A stretch of DNA of 64,000 bases from Melampsora larici-populina 98AG31 (GCF_000204055.1 NW_006768767.1:3009352-3073351), one strand, 5' to 3'; positions 1 to 11,142 are shown, counted from the stretch's first letter. Numbers and translations: made by a program. The notes: generated from the sequence alone by a model not told the origin.

Positions 1-1926
1 CTAGACAGGCTGTCGGCTTTATTATCTTTCGACGCGACACGTTTCTGTTTTATATTACAGCCTAACTCCGTAAGTAACTGCTGTATCAATTTCCATTCTT
101 CATTCACGTCTTTATCTTTAGACTTACGCTTACGAATAGCGTGTTCTGTAGTGGTATTATCGGTATGGACCCAGAACCTACGACCTGCAACTCTCGTTAG
201 CTTCGCTAACACCAAAAGCCCCAGCCGAATAGCGACCGTCTCCGCCCAGGCTATCCGACGTTTCTGTTCCTTTCGACCTTTCACCTCCCATGTATTCACG
301 AATTTAAAGCAGGCCCAATAATCTCCTACCAACACTCCTATTCTGTAAACCAGACATTGAACCCACCAAAGAAATGAAAAGGACATGAGCAACCATCTGA
401 CTCAACTTCTCTTCCAACGCGACCAAAACTCACCCAAAAGATGAGGCTGCGTCGCCTACCCACCCTACCTCTTCAGGTTTCGGGTTTGGAACAATACGGC
501 AAGCCTCGAATTGTGTCAGGCACACTCTCCATTCTCTAAGATCTTCTAACACATCCAACGGCGCTTTCCTCTTAGCCTGCAGATTCTGCCAAGACTTCTT
601 CCACCTATACATCGAGTTCAGGTAAGCTGCCATATGTGGTACAATATGAACCGTATGGCACATCCTCCCGACGAATTTTTCGACTTGAGAGTAAGACCAT
701 GATTCATTTTCATCTAGGAATTCTACTACTTGACCTAACCTTTCCTCTAACTTGTCTTTTGGAAGTCTGACCGTGTGATGTTTCCCGTTCCAGATAAACC
801 CTAAAAACTTTTGTTCCGTACTGAATTCGTGATTTTTGACGGGATTAGTATCGACGCCCATCAAATTACTCAAGCGCGTGACATCCTCTAAAGACTCTTT
901 CTTGCCAGGTCTCCTGAAAAGAAGGTTATCATCGACCCAACGAAAAATGGCCGGGAATCCAAGTTCAGCGATCATTATTTGTTTCCAAGTCTCTGCTGGA
1001 GCACCGAAAACGCCACAACTTGCAACTCCACCAAAGCCTACAGCTAAGTCTACCCACAACCTCCCTCTGAAGTCCATAATGATTAAAAACCGACGTTGAC
1101 TATGATGAACTGGCAGTTGGCGATATGCCTTCGCCCAATCGAACACCGCCATCTCCCATTCTCCTGGATTCATGCGGAAGAACTTCGCCACGGTCTTGAA
1201 ATCATCCCAAGTAGTCTCATAATTCTTCTTGTCAACAAAGGAATTAACAGAAGGTATGTCTTTTTCTTTCTTAGGATAAGAAAGATCGTTAATGAGTCTA
1301 ATAGAACCATCTCCATTTACTGCACTACCCATCGGATTAGACCTAAAGAATCCGTATTTCGCATACAACTCTTCGTGAGTAAAAGGGCCGACAATACGTC
1401 CGGCCGCGCGTTCTTTTGCTAATGTCTTCTCTATTTGATCTTTCGCATCTAGTGCTGAGGCGTGGTTGTCCGGAGTAAACCACTTCTTGTCTCCTAAAAT
1501 GTGCGGCGGAATTCCCAAACAGAAGCCATCAACAAAACCATCTAAAATATACGGTATGTCCTCCTTTAGACCAGCCCTCTCCATCAAGGACTTCCACTTC
1601 TCAATTATCATATTACATTTCACTCTCGCCGGCCATTGACTCGCTTCTTTCATTTTGAATATCTTCCGTTCTTTCAATGGTAAAACTGGCTTCTTCCTCC
1701 ATTCATATTCCGAATCATCCGACTCATCCGAACTTTGATCTGATCCATTTCCATCTTTTGCTTTTATCTGAACTTTCTCGACTGATGGCTCTAAATCATG
1801 TTCTTGCAAAGTAGATTCCTGCGATACCTCTTCAACAATAACAACCGAATCTTTGGCCAATGGCCCTCTCAGTCTCAACTGCTCTAAGACCCAGGCACGA
1901 GGTCCTTTCGGGCTATCACCTAGCAA
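1..1926 (-). CDS. Reverse transcriptase-RNase H of a DIRS-like retroelement, partial
   Basis: This is the polymerase of a retrotransposon and copies element RNA into DNA. The RT core is visible: a DWAKAYRQLPV segment near residue 262 supplies the first catalytic Asp, and RWVDDN near residue 330 is the active-site VDD variant. The long frame ends at a TGA at 430, but a GTGAGT donor at 433 and a TTTACAG acceptor at 344-343 define a 91-bp intron (343-433). Splicing restores an RNase H domain with all four acidic positions: VGDAAS, AWAETVA, VHTDNTT and SKDNKAD. It runs off the window at base 1. No ATG opens the frame (first Met near residue 92), so the real start lies in an upstream exon or behind the gag-like ORF. 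The lack of a protease or integrase and the RT style suggest a DIRS or other tyrosine-recombinase element. The recombinase itself would lie outside the window. Confidence 0.8.
343..433 (-). other. Intron inside the retroelement RNase H domain
   Basis: The intron has a GTGAGT donor at 433 and an ACAG acceptor at 344-343. Removing these 91 bases joins SSFG to IGVLVG in frame and extends the polymerase through a complete RNase H-like domain to the window edge. Without splicing, the protein stops at the first RNase H aspartate region. The call rests on frame continuity and domain integrity, both read directly. Confidence 0.75.
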
Positions 1927-2245
1927 CGCAAATCAAATACCAAGAAAACAAAAGAAGAGATTTCATTTCAGGACGCCTTCTACATTTTAATTTTATGTCT
2001 ACTACTTCTCTGGAGACAAATTTTTGTTATAAATCTTAGGATCAACATACAAGAATAAGTCAAGGAACAATTTATTCGAACACCATGTCAATAGCATAAG
2101 CGGAGGCATCAACAGAAAGATCGAATCATGCAGATCACGACGTAGCCCATTCAGGATCATCAAACGTGAGATCAGAGTCGGAAAATGAAACAGAGATTAT
2201 CCAGTCAGTACCATCCTCCAATTCTACCAAGCAACTATCAACTGC
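1927..2245. other. Spacer between gag-like and RT ORFs
   Basis: No clear gene. On the minus strand a short frame (about 2151-2222) reads an acidic tail that ends in a TGA. This may be a last small exon of the gag-like protein. A TTGCTAG just before 1921 could be the acceptor leading into the RT frame. I see no tRNA or promoter signal. Confidence 0.4.
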
Positions 2246-3847
2246 TCACCAAGAACCATTATTGTGGGCTTTTCCTTTCCCCTTTTGGTTACCCGGATGC
2301 TTACTAGCATGATGCTGACCATGAGCAACCCAGTCCTGTCCACTGTGACCTGCATACGCATTATTTTGCGGGTATTGCTGAGCAAATTGAGCATAATAAG
2401 GAACGTAAGGTTGAGTAGTTTGAAACCCTTGAGGATTTGGGATACGTGGCTGATATTGAGGAAATCCACCCCCATTCCCATGACCTCTATTACCTCCTCG
2501 TTTCTTTTTGAAAGGCTTTCCTGCCGAGCCACCTCCTCCATTACCTCTGTCACCAGAATTATAATCAGAGTTCGATCGATGATGGTCTGAAGCCGATCTA
2601 GAACCACTAGCAACCTGTTGATGCGGGACAACTTGTTGACCAGTATAAAAATCGAACCCATACTTCGGTTTACCAGGAGCGTAAGGATTTCCTTCGTATT
2701 TCAGATCTCCGGCAGTATCAGCATCCCAACGAGCTCTTCGGACAGCTTCTTCTTGGACACCTTCAGGTAACACCACCCTTTCCACTTTCTTTCCTTTCTT
2801 GCCATTCTTCTTCTTCCTGTAAACACACTTCGAACGCTTCCTGAAAATAAGCGAACGAATAGCTAAATGATATCTCAACCCAATCATCCAGCATTTGTAT
2901 CTAACTAGTAAGTTGTTCACCACCTCTTTATGTTGACGGATATATTTTGCATACGCCTCATGACCATACAACTCACTCGCGTACCTAGCCTCCAAATCAC
3001 AAGCCAATATAAAATCACCGAATTCCATCTGGCGTTCCAAATCACGTTCATTAGTTGATAAAGAAGGTCTTTTCCGTTTCTTGGAGCCATCATCAACCGT
3101 GGAATTATGTGCTTCAATATAAGAACGATTAAAAACAGACAAGGGAACGTATCGTTTGAGTTTTTTAAAACCTCTGTCCCAGTGTTCTGGAAGATCTTGC
3201 AGATCTAACCCAGCAATCATATTAAATTCGAACTCGACGTTCTTTTTTGATATTAATTCCACATCATTGTCGGAATCCGAAGATGAGCTAGATGAACTCG
3301 ATGAACCCGAAGATGAAGAAGAAGAGGAACTAGATGGTTTGTGATCCGGATCATGATTAGAATCGGAGGATGACGAAGATGAACTTCCTGAGCTACTAGA
3401 GCTTGAAGATGACGAGCTGTCACTCGACTCAGAGGGTGAGCGAGATCTCTTCTTTTTGTTCTTTCCTTTAGACTTTTTTCCCTCCTCTTCTTTCTTTTTC
3501 AACTCCTCTTCCTTCTTCTTCGATTCATCCTCCTGCTTTTTATGCTTCTTAAACAACTTATCTCTCTTCCTTTCCTCCTTCACCTCCAGCTTCTCCTTCT
3601 TCACCACCTCTTCTTGACTCTTCTTCAACTTCTCTTCCGCCACCATTTCTTTCCTTAAAAGCAAAATCGATCGCATATCGAGATGGTCGATGGCTTCCAC
3701 CAAACGGTCAACTAGAGGACGGCCGTCGTTCACAAGTGGTGCCGGTTCCGAAGATGAACCTAAACCTCCAGAATGGGATGCTGGACCTGGTGTCGGACCG
3801 CTAGTCGAGGTATTGCTTAGCCCAAAGGAGCCTACTAGAGAACCCAC
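2246..3847 (-). CDS. Gag-like structural protein of the same retroelement
   Basis: The 533-residue frame lies directly upstream of the RT on the same strand, as expected for a retroelement gag. In order it shows a Ser/Pro-rich start, a strongly charged Lys/Glu coiled-coil stretch (about residues 65-135), a long poly-Ser and Asp/Ser block (about 137-195), a conserved-looking globular middle (about 200-400, with the LPEHWDRGFKKLKRY and AKYIRQHKEVV segments), and a Gly/Asn/Gln/Tyr-rich tail with basic RGG-like patches. I see no CCHC zinc knuckle. The frame opens with GTG after an in-frame TGA, and a CATAG just upstream could be a splice acceptor, so the true start is probably in an earlier exon (a candidate lies beyond 3855). 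Other low-complexity nuclear proteins could look similar; the link to the element rests on position and strand. Confidence 0.6.
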   Translation of the reverse strand: MGSLVGSFGLSNTSTSGPTPGPASHSGGLGSSSEPAPLVNDGRPLVDRLVEAIDHLDMRSILLLRKEMVAEEKLKKSQEEVVKKEKLEVKEERKRDKLFKKHKKQEDESKKKEEELKKKEEEGKKSKGKNKKKRSRSPSESSDSSSSSSSSSSGSSSSSSSDSNHDPDHKPSSSSSSSSSGSSSSSSSSSDSDNDVELISKKNVEFEFNMIAGLDLQDLPEHWDRGFKKLKRYVPLSVFNRSYIEAHNSTVDDGSKKRKRPSLSTNERDLERQMEFGDFILACDLEARYASELYGHEAYAKYIRQHKEVVNNLLVRYKCWMIGLRYHLAIRSLIFRKRSKCVYRKKKNGKKGKKVERVVLPEGVQEEAVRRARWDADTAGDLKYEGNPYAPGKPKYGFDFYTGQQVVPHQQVASGSRSASDHHRSNSDYNSGDRGNGGGGSAGKPFKKKRGGNRGHGNGGGFPQYQPRIPNPQGFQTTQPYVPYYAQFAQQYPQNNAYAGHSGQDWVAHGQHHASKHPGNQKGKGKAHNNGSW

Positions 3848-4443
3848 ATTAAACCTATGTCAGTGGCTGCTTTTCTAGCACAAAAAGGACCATAATGATG
3901 TGCCCCAGGAGAATGGAGATTGATAGGATGATGAATAGTAGGGTTATAACCAAGAGAAACACCTTATAAGGTAAGCACTTTCGGAACCCCCAAGCTGCCA
4001 CAAAAGATACGGAGCTCAACCACCTATTCTCCTTATCCGCACAATCAAGGGACATTCCCCTAGACGTTAGATGCTTAAATTATATGGGAGCTCTGTAAGC
4101 TACAACCCTACTCATCGCCTCTCTAGTTTGTACAAGTTCTTACATAACTAGACTATCTAGTACAATTGTCTTGGGAATGAACAGAATCAATTGATTAAAG
4201 ATTAGAGAATGAGGTTGCGAGGAGCTTTTAAAAAAAAAAAAAACCGCTACAACTCTGAACAAGAATTGTGTTAAACAAATCTCGTCAATAGAATTTATTT
4301 CGTGGAGCCTATCCGGCTACTACAACATACTTCAACAAGGAGCCTATCACGGCTTCAACTCTCTTTGAAATCTTAAGTGTTCGACGAAATTGAAAACCGA
4401 GAGATAAAGGAAAGGAAATTAACTTGATTGAAATAAAACTTAC
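3848..4443. other. 5' side of the retroelement and junction with a host gene intron
   Basis: No supported gene. It holds a poly-A run at about 4231-4243 (poly-T on the element strand) and two copies of GGAGCCTATC about 33 bp apart near 4315-4355, which may belong to the element terminus. The region joins directly onto the first intron of the minus-strand gene at 4444-4930. The exact element boundary cannot be placed. Confidence 0.4.
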
Positions 4444-4930
4444 TATGATCATTTTCGATCAATCCAGCATAGAGTTCTTTCCTCCCTTTTATGCTTCCAT
4501 CTTCGTTTAAAGGGCCTAAAAGATCCAATCCTTTCTTTCCTTTTGATTTTCTCTTCTTTTTCTTTGAACTCTTCGGCTTCCCCTTCCCATCTTCCTCATC
4601 ATCATCTCCTTCAACCGACGAGCCAGTTCCTTCTTCGCCAACATCTGAACCACCTCCTTCACCAGCCAAACCTTCCCCAATCTTATCCCCAGGTGGAGCG
4701 TCCCGAGCCTCATCCGCCGGATCATCAAGTTGATGTCTGAGCGGCGAACCTACATTGGTATTGTTCGATATCGGATCTCTAGAACCCGCTCTTCTTTCTC
4801 GTTCATTGGCCTGCTCCTTGAGCTTGAGGGCGTGAACTTTCTTCTTCTCTTCTTCTTGCTTCGCTAATTCCAACATCTTCTGTGATTTATATTGAGTAGA
4901 TAAATTCTTAGGTTTAAGTTTTCTCCACAT
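4444..4930 (-). CDS. Unidentified Lys-rich protein, 5' exon only
   Basis: The ATG at 4930 opens a 162-codon exon ending in a good GTAAGT donor at 4443-4438. Residues about 1-50 are basic and likely helical (LAKQEEEKKKVHALKLKEQ), about 60-115 are acidic and disordered, and about 118-135 form a lysine block (SKKKKRKSKGKKG) that looks like a nuclear localisation signal. I do not recognise the family. The downstream exons are not visible. Continuing past the donor quickly reaches stops and then retroelement sequence, so the gene is either split by the insertion or has a large element-bearing intron. It is divergent from the J-domain gene, with 666 bp between the starts. Confidence 0.55.
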
Positions 4931-5596
4931 TCAACTAGTGCAATGGTGAGTGTTAGGATAAACGTAGAAGATTGAGCCGATGGTATGGAATAGAAGAACA
5001 AAACTTTGAAAATTATTCTGAGAAAGAGAATTTGCGACTATTACTTGCTGGATTGACAAGATTCAGCGCGGGGGAAGAATTTGGATGCGAGTGGGAGAAG
5101 TGAAAATTTTCACTTCACTCGGATTCCAAATTCACTTCGTGGGAGAGATGTCACATCTCCCACAAGTGTGACACCCCCTTGCTGTATCTGTCACTCCCTC
5201 TCCACTCGAGAATGGAATTCACTGTACCTTCGCAGGCTGTGGAACATTACCAAGATTTTTATTTCAATTTGTTTTGTCGATTGTTTGATCAAGTAGAAAC
5301 TTGGAGGCTGAGGAATGAGGCTGTGTTAATTTATGTATTTTGCCCTTTGAGAATTTATACTATACATACACTTTGGTTTAGTTTACATACACGCTCACCA
5401 ATTCCGATCGATCTCAATCCTTTAATCACTCATCACTGAACCAGCAACCAAATCAATACCAAATCAAAATAACCAATACTATCTTCTTGGAATTGGTACT
5501 AACTCTTTACATTTCAATTTCTTGAATAAACTTACTTGAAAACACTACAACAAAGTCTCAGTTTACCTTATATATTCTTTCGTATCTTAGGGCGGA
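4931..5596. promoter_or_regulatory. Divergent intergenic promoter region with palindromes
   Basis: This 666-bp spacer separates a minus-strand gene (start 4930) from a plus-strand gene (start 5597), so it should hold both promoters. It has a perfect 20-bp palindrome at 5097-5116 and a stem GTGGGAGA/TCTCCCAC at 5139-5163. The stretch just before 5597 is AT-rich with ACTACAACAA-type leader sequence. No protein-coding potential is evident. Confidence 0.5.
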
Positions 5597-7624
5597 ATGG
5601 ATGACCCTTATAGTATCTTGAATGTTTATTCTGATTGTACTTATGAAGAAGCTAAAGCTGCTTATAGGAAAGCTGTAAGTTCTTATTCCGATCTAAATTC
5701 ATCGATCAACTTTTTATGATCTGATATATATACTGATTTGTTTTTGTTTACCTTTTAGGCATTACTTCATCATCCAGATCGACAACCATTATCTCGTAAA
5801 TCAGAAGCAGAACGTAGGTTTAGAATCCTTTCAAATGCATTTCAACAAGTTTGTCATGAGTTAGGTCATCCGATCGAACCACCTGAAATCGTACCATCAG
5901 TTCAACTTCAACCAATCTTGAACAAAACTACTTCAAACCCTCCATCTGCTTCATCGAAACCATCATCAGTAACTAACTCATCAAAGTTAAATCAATCTAA
6001 TCTATCAAAACTACCTATCATCAATAAATCAAATCGATTAAATGCTGATCTGGGTCATTCATCAATACCAGATGAATCCCATCATCGTAAAAGTTTAAGA
6101 TTACCTCGTGAAGAGTTAATAAGGAATCGTGAAATGGATGAATTAGAACAACAAAGTCCTTATGATGATAATGATGCATTAGATCGACCTGTTTATGTTC
6201 ATAATCAACTTCCCAAGACGGCTTATACTCAAGACACTCAACCTACTCCTCAACGTCTTTCTAATCATCAACCATCAGTGCATGGTGGATACCGTGAAGG
6301 AGGAGGAAACCATCGTAGAACCGATGTTCCGAATGAAGACGTAAGACATGACCCATACCCATCTTCTCGTAGATCGATCTCATCACAATATCCAACATCT
6401 AGAAGATCATCTTTTTCTCAATCTAATGCTCATGAATATAATGGAGCAAGACGTCGAGAATTGGTCGAACATCCATCTAATTCTCGTTCATACAATCAAG
6501 AAAGATCAAGACCTAATGATTTATATGATCTTAAACCGATGTCCAATCGAAACAATAAAGGATATAAAGGAACAACCGATGAATGGGATCATGGATTCGG
6601 ATTACCAGTAGATGATTTCTTTGGACCTCAATCTTCTTCTGATCCATTCAATACATCTAATCACAAAATCTCAGACTTAAGTCTTGGATTCGATAAATTG
6701 TTATCAACTGCAATGACAGGATTAAAGATTGGAGGACCTACTTCTAATACATTAGAGAACATTGGAACTAATCCAGATTGTATGATGAGAGTTAGACAAT
6801 CTAAAACGGTCATGGGTCAAAACTCAGATGGAAGTTGGTCAGGTCAAAAATTGGATAAACAAATGAGAGTAGCTAATGGTAGAATGGAAATTAATGAAAA
6901 CGGTCAAGAGATTAAGATTGGTGGTCGTCATCATCCTAATGGAAGAAGTGTAAGTATTTCAACTTCTTTCCTTCTTGCTTGATTAAAACAAGCTAATCGA
7001 TTCGAATCCGTTGGTTCCTCTTTGTAGCATGGAGAAGATTGGGATCCTCCACCGGCTTATGAAGGAGATGATGATGAATTTGGTCATGATGAAAGACCAC
7101 GTCATCATCCAGATGATCATCATCCTCATTCATCACGTCGTGGAGTTCAACGATCAGTTTCTGATCAATACGATCACCGGCAAGACTCACGAAACCGATC
7201 TGATCAAAGCGGTTTAGGATTAGCCACAAGCCGTTCTAGACCTAATCCACCAAGAGGTTATGTTGATGATTCACCTAGAGGTTATGCGGATGATAGGGTT
7301 CGAGGTTATGTTGATGATGGTCGAGATTATCTTGAGGATGAACCATATAGAGGATATGGAGATGATGGACCTCAAAGAGGATATGGAGATGATAGACCCC
7401 AAAGAGGATATGGGGATGATGGACCTCAAAGAGGATATGGAGATGATAGACCCCAAAGAGGATATGGAGATGATGGACCTAGTTCTGCATACCGTGGTGG
7501 TGGTGGCGGTGGTGCAGGTGGTAGACTTTCTAGAACTCATTCTATGTCTCAAGCTCGTCCTCAGTATCATCCTGACACAAGATCAATGGTTAGAAGAGCA
7601 GATGGACCGGTCGTTAGAAGATGA
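5597..7624 (+). CDS. J-domain (DnaJ/Hsp40-type) protein
   Basis: J-domain proteins recruit Hsp70 and stimulate its ATPase. The model has three exons (5597-5674, 5759-6949, 7028-7624) with phase-0 introns of 84 and 78 bp and codes for 621 residues. The J domain is at the very N terminus (residues 1 to about 60): MDDPYSILNV, then AYRKALLHHPDRQP with the essential HPD at residues 31-33. The first intron falls within the J domain, just before ALLHHPD. The rest is low-complexity and rich in Ser, Asn, Arg and Asp. A somewhat conserved block sits at about 325-420 (DDFFGPQ, MMRVRQSKTVMGQNSDGSW). Near the end are five 9-residue RGYGDD(G/R)PQ repeats, then a glycine run. It resembles type III J proteins, which have no zinc finger or standard client-binding fold. 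Its substrate cannot be told from sequence. Confidence 0.85.
7349..7483 (+). repeat. 27-bp tandem repeat x5 inside the J-protein gene
   Basis: Five head-to-tail 27-bp units encode RGYGDDGPQ or RGYGDDRPQ. The G and R variants alternate along units 1-4, which suggests expansion in 54-bp steps. The units are in frame with the CDS. Confidence 0.9.
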
Positions 7625-9270
7625 TCACATGATGATCAGTATGATGAATTTCTTTGATTTCTTTTTTTCTTTTTTTACTTGGATTTAAGACCTTTGGATC
7701 TCAAGGATTTCTTTTTTTTTGAATATACCACACAAATCGGTATGGAAAGAAAAAAATATATATCTCAATTTTTTTTCTTGTTGCAATAAGATACATACTA
7801 AATAAAAAAAATGAATGAATGGAATTGAAACAAGAAGATTTGGTTCGATTATGATGTGTGTGTTTTTTCGTTATCTTTTTTCTATTTATACATATACATG
7901 ATGAAATTCAAGTTGGATTTGTTTTGAAATTATTTGGTTTCTTGAGTTTCTTTTGAAAAGAAATAGTTTGAATGGATGGATATGTTAGTTGATGAGAAAT
8001 TGGTTATGGATTTTCTGGTTACTGGTTGAAATGTAAAGATTCTTTCATTTGTTTGTGATATTTGATTGGGTTTTTGTATGAGATGGAAATGAAAAATCAT
8101 GGTGATCATCATAAATGGGGTTCATATGATACATTGAAAGATTGGATAGAAAGAAAAGATTTGAAAAAGTTTGAGTTTTTTTGGATTGGATGCTTGATTT
8201 CCATTTCAGTGAATTGCAATTTTGGAACCATGGTGTACTTTAAATAGTGTTTTTGAATTTTGAAATGAGATCAATCAATCTTCTTGGTAATGGATACATC
8301 CAATCAACTAATATGACTTGCCAATTTTAAGTTTGATCTCTGATTAAAGACACCAAAAAAAAGTAAAAAACCCACCAAAGGAGTCATCAAGACCAAGAAC
8401 AAGAAGAACGTGATTTGAGATCTTCAAATATCATAAAAAGAACAATATCCTAACTCAACTCAAACTCCCTTGCCCAATCCAAATTTACTGGACACATCCA
8501 AGGCTTGAAAGCAATGATCAACACTGACAATGATAGAAGTATGGGCCAAACTTTCCCAAACACATGGTCTGGACCTATTACCACCCTTTCATCTTCAATA
8601 AAAAATATTTTTTATGTAAAGTCCTCTGGTTATATGTTCTTCACAAAATTGTTTGTACGTGATTTTATATTTGATCCTAGAAATCACTGACATTCCAATC
8701 CCAAAATAAGCAATCTATGATTTTGGAATGCTCAAATTTCCAGTTTTCACAGATGTATAGTACACCTGTGATTTACATATCATATATTGCTTCATTTGTA
8801 ATGAGATTTGAATCAATCCTTTGCACATGCTTCTTGTATATTGTTCATTTTCCAAGATGCTTTTGGGTGTGTGAGATGCTCATCAAGAGCCTCTAGGTGG
8901 ATCCAGAGCTGTACTTCAAAAAGCACAAGCATCATTGTGTTGTAGAGCAAAATGCAGCCAAATTTCAAGATTTTAGCTCAACTTCTACCACCAGTGGCCA
9001 CAGCTTTGGCATATCTAGATCCCTTGTTCAAGCCTTGGTTCAGTGTCACACGGACCTGATCAGATGAACAGTCTTGCTGACTGATGTGTCAAAACATGAG
9101 ACTGGGAAAAAGATATGCATTGTAGGGGAGTCAAACTCCCCAACGGGCCATTCCCACTCTGGCAAGGCCCCAGTTTTCAAAACCCAACCCCAACCAGTCT
9201 TTTGTGTTCTCTTTATTGGCATTCAGACCACTGGCACAATAGATCAAATTGTATAAAGAGAGCCTATATA
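7625..9270. other. Gene-free AT-rich stretch
   Basis: I see no coding potential. The first 700 bp are poly-T/poly-A rich and look like the 3' UTR and terminator region of the J-protein gene. From about 8900 the base composition becomes more even, with only short meaningless frames, and may be decayed transposon. Confidence 0.5.
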
Positions 9271-9443
9271 CAGTCACTGCTTGATATAAGCACACATTGA
9301 GTAAGCATATTTTGCTATAGGAATCAAATTTTGGTGAAACAAAAATGCAAATATGCAGTATGCTCCTTTCAAAATGATGCATCACGCTTTGTAAGCATCA
9401 AATTTGGTGCATTTTAGTGACGCTTATAGCAAGCGGAGACTGT
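9271..9443. mobile_element. MITE of pogo/Tc1-mariner type
   Basis: A 173-bp non-autonomous element. The left end CAGTCACTGCTTGATATAAGC matches, inverted and with few mismatches, the right end GCTTATAGCAAGCGGAGACTG. Each end is flanked by TA (9269-9270 and 9444-9445), the target duplication of Tc1/mariner/pogo transposons. The CAGT-type terminus suits pogo/Fot1-like families. It encodes nothing. Confidence 0.75.
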
Positions 9444-10445
9444 ATCATATTCTCACATTTTCAGACCTGATAACATGGCAGAACAGAGTCCTGGCTGTTG
9501 CAATGGGATTTGTTAAGTTGAGATAATATACTGATCTAGGATTATAATCAAAACCCATTGGAGTATTGTTCTTACCTGAACATAAATCATCCTAAAAGCC
9601 TTACCCCTTTGATAAATTTCATCAATACAGTTAGGCCTTTGATTCAATCCATTCATTGCCATTTTTTTCTGCATATCTCTCACTTCCACCCTGATGATAC
9701 TGTCTTGTTTTGGTGGGGCTCAGATGAAGGGATGGATGAAACAAGATTTTCATGTCTTGATTTATTGATTAAGAGCTATGCAACCCATCAAGATTCATCA
9801 ATACCAAGATTGATGAATTTTAAGTCTGGAAATGTGTGTGAATTGAAAATGCACCCTTGAAACCAGATCTATGATAATCCAAGTGATTCAACCTCTTGGC
9901 CATCTAGACGTGAAAAATACCTTATCAATGGTTCTTTCTAGTGGGATGGTAAACCCTGATAATTGTGTCAATTAAATTTTATGTAGACATCAGAGAAAAA
10001 CAAAATGGATACCACTATTTGCTGCTGACTTGCGGCGCTGGGAAGGGGTGCCTACTACAGGGAATCTTCCTAGGCTTGGTAGGTGTTGTATTCTGATGCC
10101 CACATGACTTTTTAGAGTTTTAGACATCATCTTCTGACACTTGCTTGGCTATCTGGACCTCTCAGCGCCAAAAAATGAAACCCACCTGGGTAGGTGGTCT
10201 TTTTATGGCGCTTACATGGGTTTCTAGACAAGTAGGCATCATTTTTTCAATGTCTACATGGGTTTTCCCCATTTCAGTGGCATGTTACGGCACCCACACA
10301 GGCATTAGGTTAGGGTTCAGGATAAGGAACAAAACAGTGAATGTGAACACATTGGGATGAAGTTTGGCAAGGTGGTAAAACAGTCGATGATCTCATAACT
10401 GTAAACATATTCAAAAAAATAAACAGCGTCTGACCTGTCAGCAAA
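9444..10445. other. Gene-free stretch
   Basis: No supported gene or RNA. Around 10185-10275 the phrase ACATGGGTTT or a near variant recurs several times, hinting at a short degenerate repeat. Otherwise nothing structured. Confidence 0.4.
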
Positions 10446-11142
10446 TGTACAGTCAATTCCATAAAGGATGAAATCAAGGATTGTTCAAAATTGAGTGATG
10501 GTCCGTGCACCAGGCAGTAAGGTTGAGATTGACTGTGCAATCTGTCAAACTTACACACCACATCTGACAATATACAGATGCTTATTATAAAAATTGATGT
10601 CAGAGTCTATAATTCTTATCTAACTTTCACCTCTTGGTGTCCAAATGGTGTAGAGTGATGTCTGCCTGGCACGCTGGCCCAAAAACGGTTGGTGTTTGAC
10701 TTGCTGTTGCTTTTGTTACATGTTTTTTTTGCCAAGATTAACAATTACAATAGATTTATCACAGACAAAGAAGGCCAGTAATAGTATGTCTGGCTTATTC
10801 TCCTAATTTTTGCTTTGCAGCAATAAGTAAAAAAAGACTTGTAACAAAAACCAAAAAGAAAAGAAAGTCAAACTCAAGTAGGTAGCCTTTCAGAGGGAAC
10901 ATTTGCAGTAAACGTAGGCACCATTGATCCTGCTGCTATACCACATCGGTACTCAAATCAACCACTTTTTTGGTATAAATCGTATTATCCCTGGGCCTTA
11001 CCGATATGTATGTATTTATACTTGATGTGGCACGTAAGTTTGACAGATTGCACAGTCAATCTCAACCTTACTGCCGGGCGCAGAGACCATCACTCAATTT
11101 TGAAGAATCCTTGATTTCATTCTTTATGGAATTCACTGTACA
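10446..11142. repeat. 697-bp inverted-repeat (foldback-like) element
   Basis: The arm at 10446-10564 and the arm at 11024-11142 are about 119 bp each and near-identical inverted copies (both contain TTGACAGATTGCACAGTCAA in opposite orientation). About 460 bp separate them, and the spacer shows a weaker second inverted match (GTTTGACTT...TTTTGTTACA near 10695-10715 against about 10835-10875). The outer ends are both at CTGTACA. No transposase frame is present, so it is a non-autonomous foldback/MITE or a remnant. No clear target duplication was found. Confidence 0.7.

Noticed and set aside
430..1926. RT frame treated as a complete 498-residue host protein
   Set aside because: It lacks an ATG start, has a retroelement active site, and continues through an intron into RNase H.
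2224..2661. Minus-strand 145-codon frame overlapping the gag-like ORF
   Set aside because: It is a shadow in another frame of the gag-like coding region with no recognisable content.
7349..7483. Regular 27-bp repeats as a CRISPR array
   Set aside because: The units are contiguous with no unique spacers, lie in frame in a protein gene, and the genome is eukaryotic.
7271..7688. Opposing long frames over the J-protein 3' exon
   Set aside because: Both are alternative-frame readings of the 27-bp repeats (SIISISSL-type and MEMIDPKED-type strings) and not genes.
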